This document shows positions 23,508 to 36,520 of a stretch of 64,000 bases of DNA, one piece after another (the first letter of the stretch is position 1; each line of letters starts with the position of its first letter). The position numbers and the translations under genes are program-made. The notes under the pieces are model-generated. The model did no database searches. It saw only the letters and a program-made list of their open reading frames with translations, and was not told the DNA's origin. The DNA lies in NCBI GenBank assembly GCA_007922225.1, contig ML679961.1:78606798-78670797 (forward strand), written 5' to 3'. The stretch comes from Emydura subglobosa. Lineage: Eukaryota; Chordata; Testudines; Chelidae.

Positions 23508-24683
23508 TTGGCCCAGTAGCCTCTCTAACCATACACTTCTTTTGCTGCTCAGGAAAGCATCCTTAACATGTTCCCAAAGGGTTGATTCTCCAGCGTTTTC
23601 AAAGGGTGTGCAAACCAAAGTAGAGGACAAATTCCCAGGATGGGAAACAAGTGAAAGACATAGTTAGTAAAATAACAATAAAGAAGAGACAAAAACAATT
23701 GAAACCATATTTGAAAATTAGAGATTTTCAAGGTGGTGAACAGGGGAGGAAGGAATGCAGCTGATATTGTAGATCTATTCTGTGCTATCTTGTTGCTGAT
23801 GTGGGAATGCAGCAGAAAGGTACGTCTTTTCATACCTTATGAATGCAGTACAAATTCCAGCTATGAACATAGCTGTATGTAACCAACAGTCTTGTAGTTG
23901 ATGTTTGAATAAATAAGGAATGACTAAGGTTACCCTGGTAGTGGAAATACGACGAGGTTGTGACATAGGGTCACAACCTCAGTCCTTGATTCCTGGGATA
24001 GCAGAGGTTATGGAAGCAGCATGCTCAGGTCTTTGATGAATGAGCACCTCCCGCTGCACACTGAAGAAATAAATTGCTTTCTAGTGACTTCTCTGGCTGA
24101 TGCAAGAAGCACTAATATTGGGTTCTAATGGAATTTCCTTCTGCCCACTCTTGGCTGGGACCTTGCTAAGACAAGAAGAGAGAATGAAATCTGAGGGATT
24201 CTTAAGGCTCAAAAGACCCACTTCTGGCATATAAATAAATCAGAATGCCCAGACGCCTTTCATCCATATGCAAATTGTGATTTTTGTATATTATGCCTCA
24301 GACTTCAAACATAATATACACTAACTTCTGTACTATATGACAGATGTCAAAGTGTGTCAGTTTGAATAAGATTTTTAATGTCTCCTCGAAGCACACTTTG
24401 CAAAATCCTGTATCGTAAGAGGAAGATACTTTAAAAACTGATTATAATTCATCCCCAATGAGAGAGCCTCTGAATGAATGAGACATGGTAGGTCTAAATG
24501 CAACACCCATTGGGACTGGTGGAGCACCAGAAGCTGAACAAAGTAATGGTTAAATAATTTTAATACAACATTCTAGACTTCTCCCAGGAATTCATTTGAA
24601 ATCTAAATTGCTTAGACTAAACAATTATATACAGGACTTACAAAGGTGAAATAATATTAGAAGAATATTGGCATGAAGGCAAT
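23508..24683. other. No gene recognised
   Basis: Unique-looking DNA; overlapping short open frames on minus at 23549-23966 carry no motif I recognise. Confidence 0.5.
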
Positions 24684-25270
24684 GCCAAATAGTGCAGAAA
24701 GCTTCAGCACATCTCCTCAGCAACACAGGCTACTGTGAGCACATCAAACCTGTCTTCCATTCCCTACAATGGCTTCCCACAGAATTGCAAATCAAGTTTA
24801 AGATCCCAGTCCATAGCAATGGATTGTGCACAGGATATCTAAAAGACCACCTAAAGCTTCAGGATAAAGACCATGGTCGACAGCTATGCTCCACTGGCAC
24901 AATGAAATTCCCCTCAAAAGCTCACCTGTGTAGGAGACAGAATTTTCTTGAGGTCTGGTCCTAGACTGTTGAGTGAACTTTCCCAGGAACTGAGGACCAT
25001 CACAAATCTCACCACCTTCTGTTCCAAGTGCAAGACACATTTCTTTGACCCTGTCTTCTCTAACATAAACACATAGCAACATGTATATTTAAAAAGAAAC
25101 ATGACACCCCACTGCATATACTTCTTCCCCTGGGGCGAGGATGAGAGAACAAATACCACATGACAGATGTGTAGTCACATTGTTTAATTCACTACTGGCA
25201 GGCACTCAGATACTACTGCGATGAGCACAGTATAAGAACCTATACAGAATAGAATAGTAAGATAAAGGCA
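24684..25270 (+). pseudogene. L2-clade LINE, 3' end of RT gene plus tail
   Basis: The first frame (to 24964) reads VQKASAHLLSNTGYCEHIKP then VFHSLQWLPTELQIKFKI, the conserved C-terminal region of L2-clade reverse-transcriptase proteins (family form: 'HITPVL..LHWLPV...I.FKIL'). KDHLKLQDKDHGRQL follows. After a frame change near 24955 it continues with GPRLLSELSQELRTITNLTT and CKTHFFDPVF, the usual protein end. The 3' UTR runs to a tail containing 'gcactcagatactactgcga', which resembles the tails of the SINEs at 8622 and 49055. It is a 5'-truncated, frameshifted copy. Confidence 0.85.
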
Positions 25271-26100
25271 AACTATAGAAAATAAAATAAAGATGGTTAC
25301 ATGCTAGGAAATAACAAGAATTGAACGTATGACATTTAAGGAGGAATGCTCAAAGTTTATCAAAATCTAATGATGAGACTCATACAGAATATGCAATATT
25401 CAAAGTATCATTGCAAAGTGTCAATCTTACTTAATGCTTTAGGATTTAGGTTAGGTTAAGACAATTTTTATGTTTAATACAAATGCTTTTAAGGTCAATT
25501 AATTTTTTATTCCAATTTTTTTTTCAAAATTAATTCTGAAGTAGTCCATTATCAAAAATAACTCTAAAGTTAGAAATGTAAATAATGTAATCACTTACTT
25601 TGCTATTTCAATATCCATTCAAATAAAATGATTTCCCCTGATATTAACAAAAATTATAAGCCAGTTCTTCCACCAGCCCTTCACTTCCCCTTATCTCCAG
25701 ATATAGTACCAGGTAAATCCCCACAGATACAAATTGGGTTAATTATTAAAATGTTTGCAGATTTCTTTCGAAATTTACCAATTGCCACAGATAATTTAGG
25801 TCCTGATTCTGCCACTAGCCCTGCACAAGTGAATTCTGCACCCATATCCCACTGAAGTCAATGGGGCTTTTTGCAGGGACAGAGTCTGCCTACAAAAAGC
25901 CAGTTGCAGTATCAGGGCCTTACTGATTAAACTTTTTCTCTCTAGTACACCAAATGCTTATATTTTAACAAGTTATTGCTTTTTATTCTCTGAGCTTCCT
26001 ATATCTTCCCTCATATTCTCCTGTGAGGCAGAGTAAGGGCTTTGAAAAACTAGATTGCAAGGCCCAGCTCCTCAAGCTATTTAGGTCCTTTTGAGGAGGT
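25271..26100. other. No gene recognised
   Basis: AT-rich. 25845-25925 holds part of a fold-back family member ('cccactgaagtcaatggggc', ending 'atcagggcc'). Confidence 0.5.
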
Positions 26101-26101
26101 A

Positions 26102-26211
26102 GACTTAAGCTCTTTGGGGCAGGGACCAGCTTTTTGTGGTCCTGATCCATGACCAGGGCTTCTAGGTGCTACGATCATTCAAAATACATAGTTATAATAA
26201 TAGTCCTGTAT
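26102..26211 (+). mobile_element. SINE/L2-type 3' tail fragment
   Basis: 'taagctctttggggcaggga', 'ggtcctgatccatgaccagg' and 'cttctaggtgctacg' match the 3' tail shared by the SINE at 11215 and the L2 LINE at the right edge. The 5' head is not evident. Confidence 0.75.
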
Positions 26212-26504
26212 GAATTCTCCAAACCTTTTAACAGTTTGAGATTGGCTGGGATCTCAAGAAATAGATAGAATCTATAGTATATTTCAAGAAGTCATGGCAA
26301 TTCTAGTCTTTTCTAGTAACACAAGCTGGTTTCTCCTCTCTGGTACTGAAAGCAAGAGGCAATGAAAGAATCTGAAGGAAAGACACAGCTTTTGGTGTTA
26401 CTAATAGGAGGGCTTCCTCATTAATCAGCATGGATGGAGCCTCAGTTGCTCAATCTGTCCCAATGTTCTTTGATGTAAGAGAAGGAAGTGAAGGCTTCAG
26501 AGCT

Positions 26505-26543
26505 TGGTAAATCCAGAGTAACTTCTTCAAATAGTTTACACCA
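26505..26543. repeat. Short fold-back repeat
   Basis: 'tggtaaatccagagtaact' pairs with 'agtttacacca' at the right; the pattern fits the dispersed fold-back family. Confidence 0.45.
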
Positions 26544-27846
26544 ACGGGCATTTGGCCCCAAAAATTCTCATGACCAGAGCTCACTGTTTTTATGGAGTTA
26601 CTATAGATTTAGGCTAGATTAGAATCTGGCCCAAGGAATCATCAAAAAGGCTATCTGAAAAATAGTTAGAAAAGGAGGAAAGAGGGGGGAAGTTTAATTA
26701 TTTTAAATTCATTCCCATTTTTCAAAATACAGTCATTATAAAAATACAAGTTAAGAGCAATTTGCTATGGTGCTTTGCTTAAGAGTGCCATGCTTTATTC
26801 TCTCTTCTTTTTAAATCAATTTCATTCTCTTTTTTATCAATTTATTCTTATATTTTGTCAATACATTCAGAATTTTGCTCTTGAAGACAAAAAAAAGGCA
26901 AAACATCTTTTTCTTGAATTGTTTTTTAATAATAAATTATTTAGACCTGTAAAAGGTTACAGAGAACATGCACATAAAGAGGATGCAGTTCTGTTCTATA
27001 ACAGGACGTATACAAATGTCCTTGCATAACAGAGTATATCACATTCTGAAGGACCATGTTCATTCTATGCACTCACTATTTGAACTAAAATATACACAGA
27101 GAGTGAAGTCGATGTCAGTGAGAATTTTGCCATTGACTTCATTCAGGACAAGATTTCACCAGAATGTCAGCTTCAGTGATAGAAGAGTATATAAAAAGAC
27201 ACACCACTTTGTTCCAAACACCATACACTATTAAAGAAATTTTCCTCCATAAAAAATGGTAATAGAGGTCCCTTCTAATGAATATGTATATTAAAAATGG
27301 CCAAATAATTATGACCTCAAGGTCATAGTTCAAATACAGGTCTTAACTATAAATAATCCTGGGCAGTTATATTTTCAGTGGTATGGTTCTATATGTCCTT
27401 CAATGCCTAATAGCATAGGAAGGGTTCACATCTGAGAGCTCATACCTGCATGCAGAATTAGTAGGTATTTATTGATGAGATCTTTATAACACAGTGAATC
27501 ATCATCAAGTTGTGATTCTAAATTAGCTGATTTATTTCACAGGCTAACTTGAAGGAAAGAACCTATAGTAGACTGAACAGAAATATCCTCCACTGTTCCA
27601 TCTATTAGTGTCAGCATCACCATAAGCTTTTTCCCCTTTAGTGGGCCAATCTTTCATTCAAGCCATAGAAGATCCTGAGAAAGTTTTCCTTGTTTCTTTA
27701 TTTTTTGCCAAACCTCTGAGCAAGCTCCTAAAATGTTATTGAAAGGGCATTACTCAGCCTGACACATTCCATTTATTTCAATATGATGGCAAGGAGGGAA
27801 GATCTAGTTAAAGATATTGCAAGAGCCTTATGGGATACTTGAGTTG

Positions 27847-27862
27847 TTTTTTTTTTTTTTTT
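27847..27862. repeat. Poly(T) run
   Basis: Sixteen consecutive T. Confidence 0.9.
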
Positions 27863-29307
27863 AAATGTAATACATCACAATAGGATACTTTGTTTTTGTA
27901 GAAGGGCATTCTGTATTCACCAAAAAAGCCCCTGACTCAATCATTAGTTATGATGAGAAGAGATTTAGTGCTCTCTTTCTTTACACTGTCAGTGAGAACA
28001 ATGTCTATGAAAAAGCCTATGTTTCCCATTATAAATCACTATAAGCTCCATGAAAATTTCTCCACTACCCTGGGGTTTAAGTGAGCAAATACTTGGTTGT
28101 GCAGCCTCCCAATAGCAGCACTTTATCCATATTATAGATTTTTGAGATGCTATGGTTTACTCCTGCATACAATTTCTATTGTGTAACACGTGAGTTGTTG
28201 GTATTTGATATAAAACTAGATGCCTTCATACTCCCTTCCATTCTGTCACCATCCACAAGCACAGAGTATATTTTTGAAAGCTCTCTAAAACTGGACCAGA
28301 ATGGACTCCCTTTTCATCCCATCCCTTTATAAAATAAAATATATGGTAAAATACACATGAATGCTTATCATTCGGTTCCCTTTTAGAAACACAAGACCCT
28401 CTTTCTCATATAATGTTAAGTGGAAACCATTTAGGCCTCTGGTTAGGTGAAGCCAGTTTTCCAGAAAAAATGGGCCCATTCATAAGGAAAAAAGATAGTT
28501 TTATAGATGCTGTTCCTGACTTAACACAGCACACTTGATCATAAAATCATAGAACAACAGCTTCAATCTTTGGTGATTTCAGTGGGATCTCTGGCTACTC
28601 AGCATCTCTGAAAATGAGTCCACATATTTAGACATCAACTATGGATTTAGAGGGCCTACCATTAGCCACTAAGATTTGAAAATCTTTGGCTTTATCTGTT
28701 AAAGAAGTTTCACATTTCCGCATATCATGTTCACATGCAGAGCTTGGCTGGATTTTATAGTTCACTTGTGCAAAGCCCAACCTGATAGCTTTTGATCTTT
28801 TAAGTTTGCCAAAATTAAATATATATTCTGAATAAAAAGAGCCATGACCTTTTTACTAGGTGCCATAGATACCAATAATGCCCTCCAATACTAAGATTCT
28901 TCCTTCATGATCTTGATTCTTGCCTTCTGCGTTTTTAGAAGAGATTTTCTCCCCTGGAGAAAGTCAGGAGTTGTTTGTTTCGTGACAAACGACATCACTC
29001 TCTTCCTCTGCTGGGTTTAATTCCGTGAGTTCTGTTCAAAAGTCACATCATTGGGTTAGATTTGTAAGGGAGGACTTTGGTCTGAAGTTCTCAACCACCC
29101 ACACTGGACCTGAAAAGCTATTAGAAATAGCCTTTGCCTGCCCTCGCTCTGCTTTGTTTCTTAGGAACCAGAACAGACATATTCCCTCTGGTCTGCTGTG
29201 AGATGTGGATTTGGCTCAATAAGCAAATATCAGTTGCAGAAGCAGCTGATTGTAAAACCATTTTCATGAAAAATGGGAGTTTATGTCCTTCTAAATAAGT
29301 ACAGTGT

Positions 29308-29347
29308 TATTATTATTAATTATAATAATAATAATAATAATAATAAA
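29308..29347. repeat. (AAT)n microsatellite
   Basis: TTAT repeats lead into about eight AAT/TAA triplets. Confidence 0.9.
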
Positions 29348-30451
29348 AGCAGACATCATGGTAGCTTTGTAGGCTAAAGCTCTCGGGTTAAATCCTTAAT
29401 TCTTCAAGTAGTCCCTTTGATTTCAGTAGGCTACTGGCATTATTATCAATTATTGTTATTAATATATATAGCACTTACTATATAGTATTCTGCACTTTAC
29501 AGAACAAGACAGGGCAAGCATAAGACATAGGCATTATAGGTCCATGACTAGGACCACAACTTCCTGAGTATCCTGAGGATGTCAGGATCTCAGATTTAAT
29601 GAAAAAACAACTGTGTGTCTAGCCCTCAGAATCGGAAAAGCTTGAAGACATGAACTCAGACATTGTGCAATGATGTCTGCCTGACAGCCTGAAAGAATAG
29701 CTTTAGAGGTGGGAGTTGCCCCATTCAACTTAGTGGGTTGTTATCTCTGAAATACTCGGGGGGGGTCCCACAGGTGCCATTCTATCTGAGGACTCTAAGT
29801 GTAGAGTCCTCACTATCAGCATCTCATCATGGCTCTTGTGTGGTGATATTTATAGGAGTTGTCACCCAGAATGTCCTCCAGTCAGCTGAGTTTTCCCTCC
29901 TTTGGGACAGACCCCAGCTTTCCTGAAGACTGGGAGTCTTTGTCTGAGGAGGGGGAGGTCAGAGCTTTCCCAAAGAGAAATAATGGGAACTCCACCTGCT
30001 CAGAAAGACAGCTTTTGCATGGGCAGTCCTTGGCACTAATGCCCCAAGCACAGCAACTCCATGTGTAATATGCCTACAGCTTCAGATTGTTTTAATCTGG
30101 ACATGCTTCAAAGAGTTTACAAAGTAAATCTCACAGGTTTCATGAAGCTGTCAAACCCTCTTCTACATTCTCAATACTCTACATCTACAATAGTCCCCTC
30201 ATCCTCCAACCCTGCAACCCGGTCATGCAATCAAGTTCAGCTACCATGAATTATTCCCTACCATTCTATGCTGATCACTGCATGTGATTTTATCATCTCT
30301 TATTATATGGTAATTTTTTATTCTGAATAGTCCAGTGGTATTAAAAACCATTTACTGGATGATTCCCATTTTGTTAAACTAGAGCTAAATTTGCAAATAT
30401 ATATTGCTTGCAAGTGTAAGGTGAAATAGATGTGACTCTTTCAGCTTGATC

Positions 30452-30526
30452 CTTTACTCATACAAGTAGTCCAATTGAAGTCAATGGGAACATACATCAC
30501 AGTGAGGATTATTTGCACGAGTAAAG
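30452..30526. repeat. Fold-back repeat
   Basis: The arms at 30452-30472 and 30506-30526 are inverted with 17 of 21 matches, around 'attgaagtcaatggg'. Confidence 0.75.
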
Positions 30527-30689
30527 AAAGATAGTTTTGGCTCTAAATTGTGAAAAAATCTCAAGATGATCACATTTCAGTCTCTCTAACACCTGTTGAG
30601 ACATGATTTCATCTTTTTAATCAACTGGTAGGTCTCTTACTCAGGGATCATATTTTTTTTCTATCAAAGGAGGTGAAGCAACTTCTTTT

Positions 30690-32240
30690 TTTGTATGGCT
30701 GGTGTAGAAAAGCAACTACAATTTCACCTGAAGTTGACCAAGCCACATGGTTACATCAGGAGTAGCAGAATTTATTGCAGTGATGGCTCCTTAATATTTT
30801 TAAATTGGGAAATAGGTGGTAATATGTTTAATGGTCTATCTTGGAGAGTCACACTTGCATGCCAGGGAGTCCTTGCTTTTCTATTTGTGCATTAAATGTC
30901 TCATCTGTCATGGTTGGTTTGGTTTTGGTTCAGAGTTGACCAAGATGTCCATGGGAGGTTGAACCCAGGAACCTTCTGTGGGGGATCTGACACAAGGTGC
31001 CTATTTTTTAAGTCTTGTTTAACCCAATCTGCTTTCCAAGCTTCCTTCTGATCATAGCCTGATTGCATGAGGCTAAGTGAATATTCCCAGAAAGGCTTGT
31101 GGGACTTAAGATGTGGTGGCGGGGAAGGCATTGAGAAGGTCAACGTGGATAGGAAGACATCTGTTTTCCCAGATTCAGTGAACTTTGTGGAGTGTTGCAG
31201 CAGTTCGGCACATTGGCGGGGGAATGATGTTAGACAGAACAGGTACCCAGGGTGTTGGAGTCAACATAAGGGTTCCAGTGATGCACCACATCACTGTATT
31301 CAGCTGGGTGTCAACAAGTCACTGTGGCTGCATCTGCTCTATACCAGTGCCCAATATTCGGCTGCCGAATATACAAGTGCCATTGCAGATGTTCGCAACA
31401 CTGATGATGATGCACTTCAGGCTGTACCTTCTAGTTTCTAAATTTGGTTAGCTCTTGTTTTTATCTTTGCAGCTACCATCTTAAGATGGTCATGGAAGGT
31501 AAGAGTGCTTTCCAGTTTCACTCCGAGGTTTGTTGGGGTGTAATCATGTCTCACATTTGTACCACAGAAAGCTACTTTCGGTGTGTTTTCAGCACTTGTA
31601 TTATCATGGTAGAATGCACTGACTATTGTTTTTCCAGGGTTTGGTTTGAGCCTCCATTCTGGAAGTATTGTTCCATAATTCAGAGGTCCTCAGTTAATGC
31701 TTCCTCAGTCTCCTGGAAGTTGGCTGTTTGGACTCTCATAGCAAGATCATTTGCAAATTCAAATTTTCATGATTTAGTTGGAGGCATGTCACTTATGTGA
31801 ATATTAAAAAGGGTTGGAGCAAATACAAAGCATTGGTGTAGCCCGTGGTTTATGGAATGGGGTGAGGTAGTCTTATTACTCAGGTACACCCAAAGACATC
31901 TATTACTCAGCATAATCCACAGCAAATGAAGTGTTTGATAGCAAGGTATCATTTTTGTAAATCTAAGCATCAAACCCTTAATACATACAGCGTTATACGC
32001 AGCTGACAGGTCGACAAATGCTGCACCAGTCTTTAGTTTTTTTCTACAGCCAGCCTCAGTGTGAGTTGTGAGTGCTAGAACATGGTCGCAGCAGCTAAGT
32101 TTTGGCCGGAAGCCTGCTTGTTCAACAGGAATAGTTGGCTCAGTAAAAGGATATATTATTTTGAGGATGAGATGATCAAGAAACAATTGATATAGTTTCT
32201 CTAGTCTTAAAAAAATATGCCATAGTTATTAGCATCTTGG
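30690..32240 (-). pseudogene. Jockey-like LINE, RT to C-terminus, broken
   Basis: Read on minus from 32240 to 30690, this is a non-LTR reverse transcriptase. The open frame 32186-31767 carries the RT fingers and palm: PVEQAGFRPKLSCCDHVLAL, GAAFVDLSAAYNAV (first catalytic Asp region) and INHGLHQCFVFAPTLFNIHI (family form 'GLPQGSVLAPLLFN'). Further on, with stops, come LRTSAMALVYSAAEYWAL (about 31400-31350), LPWTSWSTLNQNQTNH (about 30960-30905), then SLACKCDSPR and TIKHITTYF (zinc-knuckle-like Cys/His region), and INSATPDVTMWLGQLQVKL at the end. The order and motifs match proteins annotated as 'RNA-directed DNA polymerase from mobile element jockey'; the exact clade is not certain. The YADD box was not located because the frame breaks after ISDMPPTKS. 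The copy is dead but nearly colinear over 1.5 kb. Confidence 0.88.
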
Positions 32241-32964
32241 TTTCAGCTCCACAAATGCCTGCAGTTGTTTACATCTGTTTTTCACCAGGCATCTGTGTAT
32301 CCACTTAGAAGAACCATAGAATATTTTATAGGTTCTGGGATCATTTGGTCAGCTCAATTATATGTTTTTTAAAATAACAACAAATACAAATATGGCCTAT
32401 GTTATTTCTCATGATAAAGATAGTAACGTATACGCTAACACTAACTGCACAAATGTCATCTTAAACCTTAGCTAAATATATATCAAACAACAAAAGTGTA
32501 TATCATTTTATTATCCCCTTATAATAACATAATGCTTGAATGTGTTGTAGTCCCTGATAAATATGGAAAGATGCTGGGAATAGATGGAATTCTGTGCTTA
32601 CCTATGTGCCTCTTCCTTAAAACACAAACAGAAATCCATTAAAACATTTGTCTTACCAAACTTAGCTTTTTAAAAATAAATTATGAAAAATTATTGACAA
32701 AAATAATTTGTGTTTGTTTTGACATATTTTGTCATTTTTCATATTTTTGTTTTGGGATTGCCAGCTTTGATTGGTCAACCGATTCACCAGGAGGGAGTTT
32801 TTCAACATCAAATTTGTATTTTTCAAAAAATGTTTCTTGTCAACCTAAAACAAAAATCCATTTTAGAACTGAAAGTTTTCATTCTAGAAAGTTACTGATA
32901 TCAAAAGGAAAAAAAGTCCCATGGAAAATTCAGAAAAAAAAACATCAGCCTATATAATATATTC
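32241..32964. other. No gene recognised
   Basis: AT-rich sequence. Overlapping frames at 32694-32957 come from T-rich composition and show no motif. Confidence 0.5.
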
Positions 32965-33175
32965 ATCATTTATCAGGCCAGAAGGGACCATTGTGATCAT
33001 CTAGTCAGACCTCCTGTATATACAGGCTTTAGAATTTACCCAGAAAAATTTGTGTTTGAACTAGGGCTTATGTTTTAGAAAAACATCCAATCAATTTAAA
33101 TATTGCCAGTGATGGAGAATCCATCACAACTGTTGGTAACTTGTTTTAATGGTTCGTTGCCATCACTGTTAAAAA
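32965..33175 (-). mobile_element. CR1 3'-end fragment
   Basis: 'ggccagaagggaccattgtg' and 'gatcatctagtcagacctcc' are followed by 'agggcttatgttttagaaaa' and 'gatggagaatccatcacaac'. This is the minus-strand CR1 3' end, a different subfamily from the copy at 36521. Confidence 0.88.
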
Positions 33176-33477
33176 GCTAATGAAATTAAAATACTTTATA
33201 CATTTTTAAAATTCTCATTAAACTTATTTTCTGATTTTCCACCAGATCAAAGGTTTACAAGTTAAGTTATAGTTAATACCTGGGACTGCCCGCTCAGATC
33301 TCAAGACTGCTTAACTCTGAGGAAGATAAATTGCTTGCTCTGAATTTCACGGTGTGTGTTTCTTTCAGATGAAACCTTGAACACTGAGATCCTTTCTGCT
33401 CAGTACAGCCATTCAAGATCACAGAGAGTGAAAAAGAGTTTGCCCCATTGTCTTAAATTTACCATTTCCCCCACTAT

Positions 33478-33735
33478 TGTTATTTTTTATTATTTGTATT
33501 GCAGTAGTAGCTAGTGGCTCCCAACCTCTTGTTCTAGGTGCTGTACAATCACCTAATGAGAGACAGTCCCTGTCCCAAAGTGCTTGCAATCTAAATAGAC
33601 AAGACAGATATAGAGTGGAAGGGCACGGAGGTGAATAACTTGCCCAAGGTCCCGGAATATGTCCGTGGCACAGACAGGAACAGAACCCCGACTACTTGAT
33701 TCCCAGTCCACTGCCCCTAAATACTGCATTATGCT
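33478..33735 (-). mobile_element. tRNA/MIR-like SINE with L2-type tail
   Basis: On plus it reads tail first: TTATTATTTGTATT, 'ctaggtgctgtacaatcacc', 'gagacagtccctgtcccaaa', 'aacttgcccaaggtcccgga', then 'ttgattcccagtccactgcc'. These are the reverse complements of the L2-like tail, the MIR core and the tRNA-like head respectively. Confidence 0.85.
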
Positions 33736-36520
33736 ACTGGCATGTTGTGTCCCAGCTGGTTACAGCCGCCCTTCCCAGAGGGGCCTGCTGCATTCCAGTG
33801 ATGATGTTTGCACATAGCTGTAAAGCCCTTCAGGATGAAAGGTGCTATTCAAGACCTTTTTATACATTAAACATAAATACATACATTTGAGCCTTGCATG
33901 CATTCTTATTTTACTTTGTACAAGTATGTTTTTTGTTAAACACATAAAATACAGAGTGGATTCTAATGGCTGATCAGGTCCTGTTAAAGCAAATTACATG
34001 TTTCAAAAGTAAAGATGAAAGAGCCTCTATTATTCTACAAATTTCTAGCAGCACAGCATCTTAAAAGGAATTTTATAGCAAATGTGTAGCTTTGCAACCA
34101 GCTCATGAACCAGAGGGTATTAAAAGGACACGTGTTCCAAGAATAAATGCATTCCATATTTCAGAAAATAATAAGTTACGGCTTGAACCCAGATCCCAAC
34201 AATGTGGGAAAGGGATTTTGCACTCCTGCGACAATGATTTTGGATCCTGCCGTTTTTAGCAGAACATTATTTATTTAATCACGGTTGCTAGATTGAACTG
34301 GTTATACCCAGTAAAGAAAAGACTACAAAACTTGCTTCCTAGCAGAGAGCCAGAATGAGATATCTGCCTTACACATTAGTTACAGTTATTGAAAAATACA
34401 AAGATAAATACAGATCTATATAAGTGGAAATATAGGATTAAACACTGGCCATATTGCGCCTGACTAGCTAAAGAGATTGAAACATCCCAAAAGCAAAATC
34501 TAGCAGTAAAGATCAGTGAAGAAAGTGTAGTATACCAACAGTTTATGCTGTACTTATAGTACAAAGACATCCTATTTGAGCAAGTGGATCTTCACATAGC
34601 CAGGATTTGGCCCTTAAAACTTTGCCTTTTGCTATTAAATCATACTTATGGAATTAGAAAGTGTCTGATACAAAAATACATAGCTAACATAGCCTTCAAT
34701 TACAGCAATGCTTGAGCTGCTGCAAAATTTATTTGTAGGGTTGTCTGCATGCAGGTAGTTATGTTTTAGTTGTATTAGGTAGAACTCAGTGTAAAACAGA
34801 GTGGAATACTGTGCAGACTATGTAGCCTACAGTGGTAAAGAACATTTGCCAGAATAAAGAGCCATTTGTCGAGAAACAAGACTGGCAAACACAGAAAATA
34901 AGGCTAACTCAGCTAGAAACTGAAAATATCATTAAGGAAACAACACTGAAAGTGACTGTACTTTATGATTTACCATCATTGATGAAATAACCATATAACG
35001 GACATAGAATTTTTCAATGGTGAATATTGGTTTTGCTTACATTTTGTCCAGCAATAGAGAAAAAAATCTACAAAGCTAGGTTCATGGGTTTGTATGGAGT
35101 ACATTTTTAATTGATTTGTGCCTGTAACTTTCCTTATTACCAATAGTTCATTCATATTCATCAGAAGTCAGTACTTCCCAAAGAAGAATGAGCTAACACT
35201 ACTAATTACGAAAAAAAAATTAAGAAGGAATGAAAACAATCACAAATGAAATGAGGCAGATTGTCTGGTGCAAAATCATTTCTTCCCATGTGAAAAACCA
35301 TGGGTGTGCTGAAATTAGATGGAAAATATCACACTCTTGGCTGATGCCTGGTCCATAGGTGATGCACTGTGACACATGTTCTGGAAATTCAGATGGAGGA
35401 TGAAACTGTGAATTGCAATGCACTACACCTCCATCCTTTCCCCACCATGTTCTGCATCCTGAAACCCAGAGCATCCCAAGCACATGAAGTTAGTCTGTTC
35501 TATATAGGTACTTATATCACATTTATCACCAGAGTGCCTTTCAGAAGTGTATTAAGCAACATAACTACACATCTGTCACATGTTGTTCCCTCATGCTTTC
35601 TCCAGGTGAAGTATGTGTAGTAGAGTGTTTTGTTATGGAATTTATTTTTGCATGTTGCTTTATGTTTATGCTAGAGAAAGCAAGTCAAAAATGAGGCTTG
35701 CACTTGAAGCATAAGATGGTGAGGTCTGTGATGGTCCTTAGTTCCTGGGCAGTTTTGGGCCAGCTACTGAGAAAGTTCTGTTTCCTGGACAGACAAGCTT
35801 TATCCTTGTGGTAGAAAGTTCCATTGTGCCAGAAAAGCAAAGATGTCAAAGTTGCTCATGGCAAGGATCTTGCATGGGTTCCATGAGGGATCGGAAGAAT
35901 GCCCTTAGGTGTATTTCTCCTCTTCCATATGTACACACGTAGCCCACATGCTTCACATTGCAGCATTTGATTTTGTTTGGCCCCAAAGAAAGGGAGAGAG
36001 GCAGTAGGGAGGAGACATGGAGTTTAGTTGGAATAGTCTGGTCTCTTCACCTATGGAGAGGACAGGGCTGGGCAACTCAGCTAAAAGAGCCCAGAAACAT
36101 CAAGCAATAGGTTGTGGCAGTTACGAAACATGTTCCATAGCTATTTCAGAAGCTGTATAAAAAGTTTTCATTGTGGACAATCCATCTGGCAGGACACACT
36201 CCAGTCACACTCTGCAAAATGAGCTAATCAGAACACAAGGGGGTCAAGGTGGAAAGGTTATAAATATAAGTGTTAAAAAAAAGCCCTGTAAACTCTGTGG
36301 TGATGCAGGTGAGTGCTATTCCAACTTTACTTACTAAGGAATTAGGAAAATGTTTGGTCCACTGTGATGTGTTTTCTGGACCTAGAGAAAAAACTGGAAG
36401 GAGAGCATTTGTTACCATTAGAGACTACAGAGTCTGTGGAATTTATATTTAACTATCAGCTAACTAAGTTAAACTGGGTTTCTGTCTCAGTTAAAGAGAG
36501 AGAATGAGGCAGCACTCAGT
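33736..36520. other. No gene recognised
   Basis: 2.8 kb of AT-rich, unique-looking DNA. 33825-33850 resembles a SINE end ('cccttcaggatgaaaggtgc'). No supported coding sequence. Confidence 0.5.

Larger units (their letters stand above)
26212..30451. other. Long AT-rich stretch, no gene recognised
   Basis: No protein motif seen in about 4.2 kb. It contains a small fold-back (26505-26543), a T run, an AAT microsatellite and, at 28573-28690, a diverged dispersed repeat ('gatttcagtgggatctctgg', 'actcagcatctctgaaaatg') whose reverse-complement relative is at 58600. Near 29440-29530 there is a possible very degraded SINE tail. Confidence 0.5.

Noticed and set aside
31067..31451. Plus-strand open frames of 88-124 residues
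   Set aside because: They are antisense to the jockey-like LINE, whose motifs read on minus.
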